Shown here: positions 39,309-52,700 of the stretch, piece by piece | How the letters are laid out: each line of letters starts with the position of its first letter | Position numbering within the stretch: the first letter of the stretch is position 1 | Assembly: GCA_012295275.1 (NCBI GenBank) | Contig: CM022669.1 | Location: forward strand, 19,251,091 to 19,315,090 | Length of the DNA stretch: 64,000 nt | DNA from: Chrysomallon squamiferum | Lineage: Eukaryota; Mollusca; Gastropoda; Neomphalida; Peltospiridae | Reading direction: 5' to 3' | Program-made: the position numbers and the translations under genes | The notes under the pieces: model-generated | The model's input: only the letters and a program-made list of their open reading frames with translations | Told to the model about the DNA's origin: nothing | Databases searched by the model: none

Positions 39309-42300
39309 CATCATTTCAATTCTTATTAATCTTCCATACCTCGAAGTTTTCTCTCCTCTTTTGTGAAACCTAAAGCTGAGAGGGCATCATTGGCAGCTTT
39401 GGAGAATTCTTTGTTTTGTGATATACAAAAACATTTGAGCATTCTCATTAATTCTTTATCTTTCTACAGTTAAAAAAAAAAATAATAATAATTATTAAAA
39501 CTTAAATCAACTGTATATTTTAATTATATTTTGATAAAGAAATATTGGAAATGTACAAGAAATGTGCAGTATTCAAAATATGCTACGAAAAATAAAACAT
39601 CATTTTAGTAAAAAAAAAAAAAGAAAAAAAAAGGCAAATCTATAAACTTTACAAGCTGTTTACTGAAATATTTTGATGAAGGAAAATAAGAGAAGAATTG
39701 ATAAAATAAAGGGGAAATTGCAGCAGACGATTTTTTTTTCCTTTGTTTTATTTATTATTAAAATTATTAATTTATATAACATCAACAATACACACATTAG
39801 TAGAAATTTCTATTTTTTTTTTTTTTTGTTGTTTGTTGTTGTCTTTTTTTACCTAGTTAATAAATAATAATTATAATCACAGTAACATATGAAATAAATG
39901 TCAGCTGAAGAAAAATATTTAATATTAATACTTACAAGAATTATTGTCTTGTTTTCTTTGCCAAAACACAGTTCCTTGATGCACTCAATGGCTGGTCCCT
40001 TTACATCATCATTTCCATTTTTCAAAATTTCCATTAACACAGGAAGTGTACCAATTTCAATCAACAGTGTCTTGTTTTTGTCATTCTTTGCCAGACCTTT
40101 CATACCTGCCACAAGCGTATCCAAATGAAACACATCGTGTTGATGATTAGCACTTTTCCAGGCATGTTTAATATACCTGAGTAAAGTCTCATACACCTCC
40201 TTTTCAGCAATAAGAAGATGGTTCTGGTCCTTACTGATTATGTATGCAAGTGTCAAAAGTACAATAATCTTAACCCCTGAAATAGATAAATACATAAATA
40301 AATTAAGAAATTAAGAAATAAACATAGGAAACCAAAAAAGAAAGAAACAAATAAACTAATGAATGAAAAAATAAATAACTAGAGAAACAAATAAACTAAT
40401 GAATGAAAAAATAAATAACTAGAGAAACAAATAAACAAACAAACAAACACAGAAAAAGAAAGAAAGAAAGAGAGAAAGAAACAAGCAAATAAATAAAACC
40501 AGAAAAAAACACACACCCAGAAAAACCCGAATAATAAAACAAAAAATAAAATAAAGCAAATTAATAATAACAAAAGTAGGCAGTGCTATGTGAGTGTTAG
40601 AAAAAAATTATATTTTACAGAACAAATATATATATGACAGCTGCCAATTACTTCCCCTGTCATTCTCATGCATGTGGGTCATTTTGTTTAGTCATAATAT
40701 AGACTTAAAAATGCATACCTGCGTGGATGATTGATACAATGCATTACAATGTACATTTTCAACATGTATACACTTCTCTGAGACAAAAAACTCATCTTTG
40801 GAGCTAAAACCCACCTGACATGTCTGAAGGAATGCCTGAAGGATATGAAAAGATGCCAAATGGCATGACATGTTCTACACAATCAGGCTCAAAAGGTTAA
40901 CAGGTATGTCAGGAACTCCTTGAAATCCTCTGGTGAAATCCCCATTGAGCACATGGCAATTAGAAGTTTAAGACAAACAAGTTTCTTCATCTGCATTTCT
41001 TTGACAATCTGAAGCTTTCAAGTTGGACACAATGTCAGATATTGATATATAAGCATTATGTTTTGTTCATAAAACCTATTAAGTCATTTTATCTTGACAT
41101 GTGGCCTTGCCAATGGTTTTGAACAAGGTTTCAGTCAATAACAGTACAATCCAGTCTGAAATCAGACTTCATCAAGTGATGTACTGCATAATGTATTTGT
41201 ACACCCAGTTTTTGGCACTGAGTATGAAAAAGGTCTACCTTCACCTTGATAAACTGTGATTTATACTTGAGAAGATTGACATAAATGCCCAAGGCTTGTG
41301 GGCCTTTGGCAATGACACATGTACTCTGCTGCCATTTTATGACCTACTTAACTTTACTGAAAGGGTTTCAGGGTTTGATTTGATATTTAGGAAAGCACTG
41401 ACTTTGTTCTATTGAACTGAAGGTGCAGGCCAATACTGAACATTATTATTTCTTCCAGGACTAACTGCAGCTTTTACTCTCCTGAAAATGTGTTATCAAC
41501 ACCATCATACCAAAAAGGAGTTGTTGCGAAGTGTTTGGAAAACTGAGGAAGTCGAACTCCTCACTCTTCGAAGTGGGATCAAAACACAGGACATCAAGAG
41601 TATTCTTCACATCATGAACAAGAATTTTTAATCAAGTTTTCAACGTTGCGGAAAAAATGTTCTGAACCCCTTAATCACCATCCTAAGCAAGCACGCACTA
41701 GATCTTTAAGAATTGTTAGCATGGGCACTTACAAATGCTTAGTAAATCCAAAGACATTAGTGCCAGGAGACAAATTGTGCTGTGACTGTTTGATTAGCCT
41801 TCAGAAATCAAAGGTCCAAACACCTGAGGAGGATGGCTTTAGTATGGGTGGTATTACTATGGGAGAATTTGATGATAACTTGTCAGACAAACCGCCGGTT
41901 GTTGTTTCCCCAGAAAAGGACTTTGATTTGAATTCTATCGTGCCGAGTTTAGGTGGTACTCCTGTCCTGTTAAACTCCAATCACTAGCATATTCCAGTAG
42001 AAAAATGAAAGGACAGAAAAAACTAGCATCAGCTACAGTAACATTAAAATGACATCTTGAAACAGTCTATGATATTTTGCTTCAATCTCCTGAAACTGAC
42101 CTTGACTCATCAGAAAAATTGAACCTTCATTTTTTCAGGAACATGTTGGAGGAGTTAAAAGAGAAATTCAACAAATCCGAATCCTACCCAGAGCGTGTGC
42201 AAATCTTGACTTTGACACCCTTTACCATTGAAAGGACAATGAATGAATCTGAAACAACGAATTACCTTGTGAAAAATAGTCATGCAGTGAAGAAAGAGAA

Positions 42301-44504
42301 AGGGGTTCTATCCCTCTATGATAAGAAACAAGTGAAAGTTCTGAATTGAAGGAGGAAATAGTCCAATTTTTTATGAAAGTGATGAGAACAGCAGAATATG
42401 TCCGGGAATGAAGGATACAATGAGCATTCGAAACAAAGATGGTGAGAAGGTTAAGCATCAAAAACACCTAGTTCTCTCAGATTTATGTGAACTTCATTCA
42501 GGTTTTAGTTAATCAGATGTTAACGGCAGAAAAGGTGTTATTACACCCAGGAAACTTTTATATGTTTTAGTTAACATGTGGGAGAATACATTTCAATAAA
42601 GGTCATCTCAAGGTTACGTGATCCACACAGTCAATGTCAACTGAACAATAATGGCAGATTTGGAATCCTTGTTATATTGCCTTTTCAACAATACCAATTT
42701 TATGAAGATTGGCCCAGTAGTTCCTGAGATATGAGGGTTCTAAGGTTGGTGGTCACGCCCATTTTTGCCAAAAATCTAAACATTCGGTGGGCCATATCTC
42801 CCACACCACTGGTCTGATTGGGCTAAAATTTCAGATTTGGAACTGTGGGATCCCAGTCAACAAGTATACCAAGTTTCATAAAAATCTGAGACGGTCGGAT
42901 TTAACCCACTGGGTGATTTAACACGGAATGACCCTATATATGTATATTTAAAAAGCATATATTTAAAATTATATATTTATCTGAAACATTCTCAAATATT
43001 AAGTCATACGGATTAAGTCATACCAAGTTTCATAAACATCTGAGACGGTCGATTTAAATGTTTTTTGGGGGGTGATTTGAAACGGAGTGATTTATACATA
43101 CTTGGCGAATCACATTTGAGGAAAGGAATGATGTAGGTCACTGTATCCAGGCTGTGAAAGATCTGCCGAGTGGCTGGACTCCTAGCACAATTGTGAATGG
43201 TCCCCACTGCAGTTACAAAGATATCTCGTTTTTTCTGCAAAAGAGGATACTTTCTCTCAGTAGCAATGGTTCTTTATTTATTGAATTAATATTAACATAA
43301 TAATGCACGGGTAAAAAGTGATTTTAACAAGATATAAAATATAAACAGGCAGACAGACAAATACAAAGACATGGAGAGATTGATGATTGGATTTATAGAT
43401 GAATAGAAGATGAATAGAAGACAAATACAGATAAATACAAATAGATACATGGATGCATAGATAAACAGATGAATAAAAAATAAGACGATAGAACGACAGA
43501 TGAAGAAACAGTAAGATAAAGACAGATAGATAGATGAATAAAAAGTAAAATAAAGACAGATGGATAGATGGTCAGATGCTTAGATATGTAAAGTAATAAT
43601 ATACATTTATACGTACTTGGGGTTCTGAAATATCATCTTTCATTGCTTCAAGATCCTGTATGCAGAATTTAAAGAATCCAGTCTCTGCCAGGTATTCTCC
43701 AAACAACAAGCTTCCATCCGAGTAGTTCAACAACATATTTCGAATATGGAACAGAGCCATTGCAGCTGGAGCATTCTTGTTCTGATTATGAATGGATTCT
43801 GTGAAATATTCAATACCAACCTTTTTCATCAACAGGTCATACAGATCACATAGCAACTGTGTCATGTTAATTCTTGCCAAGTACTCAGATAAAGCTTCTT
43901 GTTCTTCTTGTTTGCTGAAATCAAAATACGACATTTTCACTAGTCTAACCAGATGATCTATCGACTGATCTACTTCTCCAGATTGGACCACTTTACTTAT
44001 TTCTACAGCCATGGAATCGAATAATTCAAAAGTCTCTTTCAAATCTGGGAAGTTTTCAATCAACTGTTTTGCTGCTTTTAGGTCATCTTCATGTTTTGCT
44101 TCAATTGGTATGACCACTGGAACAGAAATAAAAAAGGTTTTATAACTGCTATGCATGTGCATAGGGGTGCGTGTGTGAGACGTTGCACGCACACACTAAT
44201 AAGTATGTTCCAATGGATCTACCTAATTAGAAGAAATGTATGTTCTACTACCCTAACAAGTAGAAATACAGAATTTAAATAAGTATATTCTACTGGTTCT
44301 ACCTAGCAAGTGAAATACAAAATTTAAATAAGCATGTTCTACTGCTACTATATAACAAGTAAAAGGAAAATTTAAATATGTGTGTTCTACTGTTTCTACC
44401 TAACAAGCAGAAACACAAAATTTAAGGATGTCTGCTGTGGATGACCTACCTGTTGTGTCTTCGTTTAGTTCATGTTCTGACGGAGAACTGCAGGCGATTC
44501 CCAT
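37793..44504 (-). CDS. ARM-TIR paralogue B
   Basis: Exons on minus: 44450-44504, 43617-44116, 43102-43234, 39936-40276, 39340-39463, 39091-39155, 38535-38688 and 37793-38019; all phases agree, giving 532 residues ending at TAA. The N-terminus MGIACSS fits N-myristoylation plus Cys5 palmitoylation. The N-terminal helical region is about 19-185 and ARM-like repeats about 186-384. The TIR domain (about 390-525) has HVMISYAKAE, VWMDVDN, VVLICMS, a putative catalytic Glu just after the NCNQ junction (EAEYA) and GWLGIIIGTKLYFDFSG. Compared with C, two residues are missing after DVDN, where C has MGGST, in the BB-loop region. The SAM exon is absent, so the protein ends after the TIR domain. A TIR NADase or adaptor role in innate immunity or cell death is the family-level expectation. 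Confidence 0.78.
38145..38510. repeat. Imperfect (CTA/CCA)n tract in a TIR intron
   Basis: A roughly 365-base ACT/ACC trinucleotide tract between the second and third TIR exons of copy B. The same intron of copy C holds a roughly 500-base version (about 55850-56350), so the tract predates the duplication. Confidence 0.9.
40672..43095 (+). mobile_element. 2.4-kb insertion of unassigned type in copy B intron
   Basis: Copies A and C run straight through this intron position; B is interrupted. The insert carries degraded + strand coding sequence. One piece (41646-41987) has Cys pairs (LCCDCL) and an acidic, Ser-rich tail. A second (42077-42349) has LKEKFN, ERVQILTLTPFTIERTM and KKEKGVLSL. After a stop, SRICPGMKDTMSIRN and QKHLVLSDLCELH continue in frame. 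This layout recalls a dispersed uncharacterised ORF family in invertebrate genomes, from memory only. The right part (about 42700-43060) contains a motif seen twice, ACCAAGTTTCATAAA, typical of interspersed repeats. Confidence 0.55.
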
Positions 44505-45221
44505 GAGGCAATGTGCTATTCAAGTATAGTTTGCAAGCATTTCAGAGTCTGCAATAAAAATTAAAAATTGACAATGGATAATAAGTTGGGCTGGAAGTGC
44601 CACATTCCTTTATGTTTTAGTTGGGTTTTTTTCTGATATTTGGACTTGATGGAGGTTTTATTGTTGTTGTTTATTAACATCACATTATTACATTTATAAA
44701 TACTTACTAGTGTACATGCACAAATGCATACGTACACATAAACCTGATCATACATACATATAAAAACCATAGTTATAAACACACGTAAACCCTCTATGTA
44801 TTTATTTATTTGCATGCATATGCAATTAATATTTCATACATATGTATTTAGCAGGCAAAGGCCAAAAAATTCAATGTTTTTTTTTTTTTAAGTTATATTA
44901 GATTACTGTAAATATCTTGTATTCGATTACAAATGTATTTTTTGTTATTATTTATTTTATTTACAAGTGCTAAAAGTTTTCATTGCAAACGATATTATTC
45001 TGTTCTCTTTATATTTGTTCTTCATTCTATACTATTACAATTATTACAGATAATTTTCAATGAATGTTATGTAAACAATAACAATAACAATAACAATGCA
45101 CTATGTAGTATGTGTATATATATAAAATTCTCATTTCTTTTTCCAATTATTTCAACGCGTTACCATTTCAATCACGAAAAAATAACAAAATAAATAAATA
45201 AATAAATAATAACAATAATAA

Positions 45222-45252
<31 letters not shown>

Positions 45253-45300
45253 TAATAAATAAATAAATAAATAAAAATGGTGGAAATAACGCTATGGACG
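44505..45300. other. Upstream flank of copy B
   Basis: AT-rich shared promoter-side sequence with short ATT/AAC tracts. It ends in a TAAA/AATA-rich stretch. It separates copy B (minus) from the divergent WD-gene promoter copy (plus). No gene is supported. Confidence 0.55.
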
Positions 45301-45314
45301 CATAGCACTTCAGT

Positions 45315-46430
45315 TACGCATGCGCGGTTGCCAATTAAGACAACATGGCAGCCGCCGTTAGACAAATTCAATTTTATATTATAATAAAATATGAATGCTT
45401 TGAAAGGAAATATTTGTTCCTGATAACGTAGGCACAGACTGTAATATATTAAAAAGTCATTGCTAAAGATTTACAACGTTTAATCAGAGCAAACTTGCAA
45501 ACTTTTACATTCAGGTCATGATGTACGATCCGTTCGTGTTTTTCTCCCGATGTCCTTGAGCACCACACTGGTGGGAGGTTAACGTGACTGAACTATTAAT
45601 GTACTTGTCATTACACTGACTACTTTAAAAATGACAATGAAAAAAAACCATTTGTCATCCGTGACACTGCAGTCGGTTATAATTCCATCCGTCGGTAAAT
45701 TTTTATTATTGTAATAGAACTAGTGTTCATTCATTCATGATTCCGTTACATTGACATCAGCTGATAATCGCTTGTTGCATATAAATGAGATGTATCTTTG
45801 AATTTTAATTACTGATACTTATTTTTGTTTTCGGAGGGTGGTTTGAATAAGTTATGTTACATTTTCAAGACAACCATCTCCTGGGTGAGTGAGAGTATAC
45901 ATGTTATTTGCCTTTGATCATTAAAGTAAACTAATTAAACAGGAAAAATAAAAAATAAAAAAAATAAATAAATAAAATAAAATTACAGTACAGTTGTAAT
46001 AATAATAAATGTCACAAAAAGAAACAACAAATATTGATAATAAGAGAAAAATTCCAAAATCATCAGTAAATTTATTTATAAATTAATGTTGCTAATTTTG
46101 TTTCCAAGCTAAAAATATAAGCTAATAGAATCTTACAGTTACAGAATTCAGTTAAAATCTAAACAGTTGAAAAATTTAATAAAAGCTATGGCTTAATTTT
46201 TAAAAATCAGTTACTTCCTGTGATCTATATATAAGTTAAAGAAGCCAATGCACCTGTTTTGTATTTTTTTTTTTTTTTTTTTTTTTGTACACAGTATAAA
46301 CAGAGTTCCAGATGTGGTATAAGAGAGTTGGTTAATTTGAAATGCATGTTTACTTTCAGACAGACTAATAAAGATTTTTGAATCTGATACAGGCAGAGTG
46401 GTTCAGACATATTCTGATCATACTGCGGTG
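45315..46430 (+). pseudogene. Broken 5' end of the WD-repeat gene (unit 2 copy)
   Basis: The promoter core (ACGCATGCGCGGTTGCC), the leader ORF at 45345-45431 (MAAAVRQIQF...) and pieces of coding exons 1 (about 45630-45690) and 2 (about 46356-46425) match 62834-63771. Exon 1 has lost about 17 bases and its donor context, and exon 2 has a shortened end and no clean donor. It is a by-product of the segmental duplication. Confidence 0.75.
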
Positions 46431-48618
46431 TTTTGTCTTTTTTTTTTTGTGATTACATATTAGTTATCACTTATGATTTGTGATTACAAGTTAGTTATCT
46501 TTTATCATTTGTAATTACGTTAGTTATGAATTATCATTTCTGATTGTTAGTTATCACGATTTTGTGATTACAAGTTAGTTATATCTTATCATTTGTGATT
46601 ACAAGTTAGTTATCTCTTATCGTTATCTCTTTTCTGAGCATCTGGAATAAATACTAACAGTCATATATAATTTACTAATATAAATATCTTTTTAAATATT
46701 TTTTTAAATCTTTGTTTATCTTTGTGTTACTTCTGCTATTCCTATTGATACTACATCTATTACTACTACTACTTCTATTTTTGTATTAATACTATTATGA
46801 CTACAGCTACTACTACTATTATTACAGCTTCTACCATTATCACTACTTCTATAACTATTATTAATACTACTTGTTCTAGTACTACTGTTAGAACCATTAC
46901 CGCTGCAATAACGACAAGTAATTATCAACAGTACAACAGATATTGCTACTTATGCTGCCACTACTGCTGCTGCTGCTACTACTACTACTACTACTACTAC
47001 TGCAATTACTACTACTACTACTTCTACTTATAAGATACTGGTATTTTATTGCTACTGCAACAACAGCTACAATTAGTATTATACACTATTATTATACACG
47101 AATATTTAGCAGAGCGTCCATGCAGTGTCGTCATTAAATCATTAATCTCAGTGTCAGATTCATCTGTCATTGAAAAATTAATTTGTCCACAACGGAAACA
47201 TTTTGTCGTATTTTCAGAATTATTTGTGTATGCACAAAGACATAAAAAAAAAAAACCCACAAACAAACAAACATGTGTGTGTGTGTGTGTGTGCGCGTGT
47301 CTTGATTTTGCAAGCTCATATTTTATTACAACTGCAGCTCTGGCTATGCTTGTACCCTCCTCTGATTTATCTTACCTGAGTTTATTTATTGTGTGTAAAA
47401 TACATTGTCTCAAGCTGTGTTAACTCTGACCCAACCGTCATAGAGCCATTATGTTTTTAATTTATTTGCATGTATATTTTACATAAAAACTGTTTTCCAG
47501 TCCAACAGAGCCATTTTACATGTAAAAAAAAACAAAAACAACAACAAAAAACAAAAAACCGTTTACTCCTGCCTTTGTACCAAGTTATCGAGTGACAATA
47601 AACATTTTTTTTGTCTTCATTGTACGATTTTATCTTGTTGGTTTTGATTCAAATGTTTATCAGTTGTTTTCCATGTCATTTTGAAATAAATCACATATTT
47701 TCTGCTTGTTTGAGAGTGTTTATCTTGTATAAGATGCACTGCCACAAGATGACCGAATGTGATCCAACCTGCATCAGCCGGGTTAGACTGGGCCAGTTTG
47801 GGCACGTGTCTCTAACCATTAATTAAGTTTTTTGATTTTTTTTTCTTTTGTGTTTTTTCCCCCATAATTTTATGCTGTAGTACTGTGCCATCCAAAGAAA
47901 TGGGGTATCATGTTTCAGTGTAAAGGCACCATTGAAGGTAAGCTTTGTGATGAACAGAAAGACCTGGTTCCAGATTATTATCCAACTTTACAAAATCAGA
48001 TATTTTGAAAGAGCTGATTGCAAAGGAGGCAATAAGCCTGTTTAGGTTACAGTACTTTAAATATATCTTATCTTGTCATACAAATACTAATGCTATTCTT
48101 CTCTCCCCCTACGTACGATGGGTGGTGAAAATAAAGATGACTTTCTCAAAGAAATTTACAGTTGTTTATTTAGAACATCTTGGATACTGCTGCAGATCTT
48201 TTGACCAAAGAGAACGGGTCTCTAGAAAATAATGATGTATTTGAATGTTAGAAAAGTGTGAACTTCTCTTGCAACGAAACAGTGAATGACTTTTTGGGGC
48301 AAAAATTAGTCTTTATAAGCAAACGTTTATTTTTCCTAGCCATCTGGATTAATTAATTAATTCATTGTTTATGAATATATGACTAATGCAATAACTGTCA
48401 TTACAAGTATATAAAATAAAAGTTCAAACATTTTAACATCGGAAAATATAATCAGTTTAAAAAGATTTCTTACCTGAGACCATCTTGTAATAAAATAAAC
48501 TTCGTTACTCACTTCCGAATTGAATTTAATAAAATTACACATATTTTTTCTCCTTTATCACTGTTACATACATTTAGCATAACTACTCCAAATAAAAAAA
48601 AAAAAAAAAAAAAAAAAA

Positions 48619-48656
<38 letters not shown>

Positions 48657-49217
48657 CAGTCTTACTTTTTTCGATGTTGTAAATACTGTAAATATTGTAG
48701 CTGTTTGTAATACTGGTTACAGCTAACGGAATGGCGAGGAATGAAGAATATACAGGTTACATCTGAAAAATAATATAGATACCGCGCGTAACACTGTTAC
48801 TTGTTCAGTCCTGTTTTATCTATAGCGGGATCTTTTCTTTAATATTTTCTAATAAATAAAGGTCAGTTAATTTATTATAAACCAGAGATCTACACCGAGA
48901 GTTCAGTGAAAGAATCTGAGATCAAAACAGGATAACATGAAATGTTAAACGCACCCGAGTCATTTGTGTTTGTTCTTTCAAATTAGTATATCAGTATTTT
49001 GGGGAGGTATAATGGCTCACAGCACGAATGACAACAAACTAACACTGTTATAAATGATTTAAAAGGCGCCATTTTAATCCTTATGTCACGTAATGATAAT
49101 AATGATAATTATTATTATTATTATTATTATTTTTTTTTTTTTTCTCAACGACACTCGAAGGATCTTTTTAGTAAGTCGACTATTGAAAAATGTTGTACTT
49201 AAGTGTGTGTATATATA
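46431..49217. other. Duplicated non-coding block (matches 26.8-31.3 kb)
   Basis: Contains the GATTACAAGTTAGTTATC minisatellite at about 46445-46630, an ACT-type tract at about 46740-47030, a short GT run at about 47275-47293 and an A/AAT run at about 48594-48653. It preserves the empty insertion site of the LTR element near 47502. No gene is supported. Confidence 0.65.
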
Positions 49218-49757
49218 CAGTAGTATCTCGACTTACGAGTTTTTGTTTTGATTTACGAGCGAGCTTCAGATACGCCGTCGCTAATTGGCGCAACGAATAA
49301 CATAACCTTCTGCTACCTGAAGGGCAGCATCCCGCGTCTCACTTGTTTGGTTCACGTGGTTACCTCCCCGCGGAAGCATCTCCGTTTTGTGTAGTATTTT
49401 ACCAAATTTTTTTTTTTTTTTCTCTCGCCATGGATCCTAAGAAAGTGAGTGCAAAGGACACTGAATTAAAGCATGAATTCATAAAAAAAAACATGAGCGA
49501 GGTGTGCATGTAGTCTGTTTGGCTCGGGAATACTTCTACAATATGTACCGTGCTGAAGATGAGGGAGTCGAAAAAGGCTGTAACTCTAACCAAAGGTGTT
49601 AAAATATTTTGTCTGACCTCCAAGGCAAATACACTTTACAAAACCAATTATTTTTTTTACATTCTCTTTTTACTTTGTTTTTATACAATATTTGTCATTT
49701 ATAAATATATTTTTCTTATTTAAAAACACGATAAATGGTATTTCAATTAATTAAACA
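49218..49757 (+). mobile_element. Tigger/pogo-like DNA transposon fragment (unit 2)
   Basis: Starts CAGTAGTATCTCGACTTACGAG after a TA. The fragment from about 49431 reads MDPKKVSAKDTELKHEFI then loses frame; later AVTLTKGVKIF is recognisable. The 3' end runs into a CA microsatellite without a clear terminal repeat. It is homologous to the element at 31285 and so inserted before the duplication. Confidence 0.7.
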
Positions 49758-49795
<38 letters not shown>

Positions 49796-52700
49796 CCCTC
49801 ACCTTCTTGAGCGTCTTAGAAATGGCTATATAAATTGCTCCGACCTATATTTGTTAATCGTAATACATACGTTTCTACGTCCACATCATGCATTCAGTTA
49901 TTCTATCATTTTATCAGAGTATTCAATCGGAACAGAGAGCTGCCAGTTTGAAATTCATATGTTTCTTTTGTCCTTCGTGTGACAAGAATAAACAAAAAAA
50001 ATAATTTTCTGAAAAGATAACTATTTTAACACGGTGTATGAAAAATTATTTGATTAGTACAATGCGTAAATCTCTCAGACTTTGTCAAAAACATAATAAA
50101 GCTTTTCTTCTCTCCAGAAAAATCATTTTCCTAACCATACTTGATTAATTACTTATTTTTTTATGCTGACTAATGCAGCAACTGTTATTTACAAATAGAT
50201 AAGATGTAAAAACAATTATAATGTCTAAATTTCTATCTGGTTAGCTCAGTTATAGTTTTCATATTAAAAGTTCTAAAGTAGAAGTCTTACTGAAATTACA
50301 ACAGGTCATTTGATGCCTAGCTTTTAAAAACAACAAAATTAAATATATGGATACGAATGAATAAATAAACAAATAAAATTTCTAATACTTTAACATTGGG
50401 AAATGTATGTTGAATTTAAAATGATTTTTTGCCTGAAGTCATGCTGTAAAAATAACTTCTGAAACATTTTTATTGTTAAATGACTGTTAATTTTTGAACA
50501 GTTATTGGTATTTTTAATCAAGCAAATTAATCAGAAATGTAGAAATGAAGTTACTACAATTTTTGTTTTTATGACATTGTATAAATTGTTAAAACAATAA
50601 AGAGAAACCGAAACCAGAAAATATTCACGTAAACGTGTACAGTAGTATGTAATAATTTTTAAAGCATTTATTATTTAAAATCTAAGATAATGAACAAATA
50701 TACCCATTCAACAAATCTGTTACAAGATTTATTCAAAAACACTGCTACATGTTTAGGATAATCTGACACAGTTAGACTGGACTCTAAATTCAAACAATAT
50801 ATGCCAAACTCTTTATTCCAGTATAAACTATTATTTTTGACAGATATTCTGGAGGTACTGACTTTAATTTGCATTTATGTGTGAAATAAACAACATTTAT
50901 TTACTTCATTTAAAGTCTGTTCTATTTTGTTTTGTTTTGTTTTTCTTCTCATAATATCAGCTAATTGGGATAGGATATTCACATATGGGACACATCATCT
51001 GTTTGAGATTTACAAATACAAAGAGAAGAATGTTAAAATGAAATGAAATGAAATAAATAAATATATAAGTAAATAATAATAAAAAGAAAATTAAAAATTC
51101 ATTAAGTGGAGTCAGATTTTTGATTATCTGATTAATTCTTTCTTTCAGTCTCTTGTAATTGTGTAAGGTCAACTTCATTCATTTGAAATAGGAATTCTGT
51201 AATCATCAAAATTAAATAATGAACAAGAAAACACTTCATTGTCTTTATTAATCAATAAAAAAATAAAAGTTGTGACCCATCACATTGAAACAGGTCTCGT
51301 CACTTCCGAAGTACTGAACTTTAACTAACACCAGCAGTCATTCCAAAATTTATTATTTTGTTTATATCTTGCCAAAAATGGGTTTATGTATACCTTATCT
51401 CTTTCTTCCAGTAAAGAAACTGATAGATATTAATCCTAGTGTGTGGTTTGGAGCACTTTTATGAATATTATTTGCAATACTAGTATCCAAGAAACCTTCC
51501 AGTTTGTGTGGATACATCTTGTTATATTTCTGGAATTAAACTGATACAGGGTAAATGAGGCACCAATTTGAAGCTTATGGAATCAGAAATTTGAAAATGT
51601 TCGTAACTCCAATCAGCCAAAATTCAACTTAAGACTTGTTTGATGTGATGGGTCATAGTTAGTAAACAATAGACTTAACTACTTAAGATTATTATGATAA
51701 AATATTAATATGTTAGGTACAAAATAGAGTTTGATAACAAACTTTGTCAGTCTACATTTCATGAGAATTCAAGACAGAAAACGAACAAATTACATTACAT
51801 ACAACCTAATTATATAAAAATAAATAAAATATATATATATATATACTAGTATACATATGAAGAAAAAAGTAATAACCTGAAACATTCAAATAATATACGT
51901 GGTATTTCAGTAAATATGTATAAAGAAAAATTATATAAACATAAATAAAAATATTTGCTTGTTTTATATAAGCAAATAAATAAAAATAATATCATTGTTA
52001 GGGATATATAATATAAACATACAAAGATTTAATTTGTGCATAAGAATGAAGGCAAAGTATTTTTTTTAAAATTGCAAATTCCGGCTTTTTTGTTATTATT
52101 TTTATTTTTATTGTCATTGGTAATAAAATTTTAAACAAGTAAATTCTTATGTACAGAAATCTGAGCGTTTCCATATAAATAAGTTTATGTAAAAATGCAT
52201 TGTATATATGTATGCAAATATGTATATATACATTCCATATTCATAGATATATTGTTTGTATATACAAAACTGTTTGAGTAGACTAACACATATTTTGATA
52301 AATAATCTTTCTATGAAGGTAAAATATGCATGAGATCAGTATCATGTTGAAAAGTTGAAAATGTATACACAAAACAAGTAAAATAGCTGCAGAAATAGGT
52401 AATATCACATCAGTGCTTCTAACAATAACATCTATTAATGTACTGGTATCTAAAACTGTACATAATTTGTAATACACTATATATCCAAGTAATATAGCAG
52501 CAGGAATAGATAATGTCATATCGGTGTTTATAACAATAACATCAGAAAATGTATCTAAAAGAGGACATAATTTGTCATACGCTATATACATCAATAAAAT
52601 AGTTGCAGGAATAGAAAATATCACACCAGTGTTTGTAACAATAACATCACAAAATGTACTGATATCTAAAACTACATTATTTGTCATACACTATATACAC

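Larger units (their letters stand above)
33640..50640. repeat. Segmental duplication unit 2
   Basis: Starts with a copy of FASTKD5 intron 5 and exon 6, then the shared 3' flank, ARM-TIR copy B, the WD-gene promoter copy and the shared 46.4-49.7 kb block that matches 26.8-31.7 kb of unit 1. The 2.4-kb intron insertion at about 40672-43095 is private to this unit. The LTR element present in unit 1 is absent here. Confidence 0.75.

Noticed and set aside
47049-47423. 124-codon + frame near the unit 2 repeat block
   Set aside because: Crosses poly-A and GT repeats and is not maintained in the homologous unit 1 segment.
52283-52687. 134-codon minus frame with repeating ISTF.DVIVTNTGV-type segments
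   Set aside because: Arises from a local tandem repeat; absent as an ORF in the other two duplication units.
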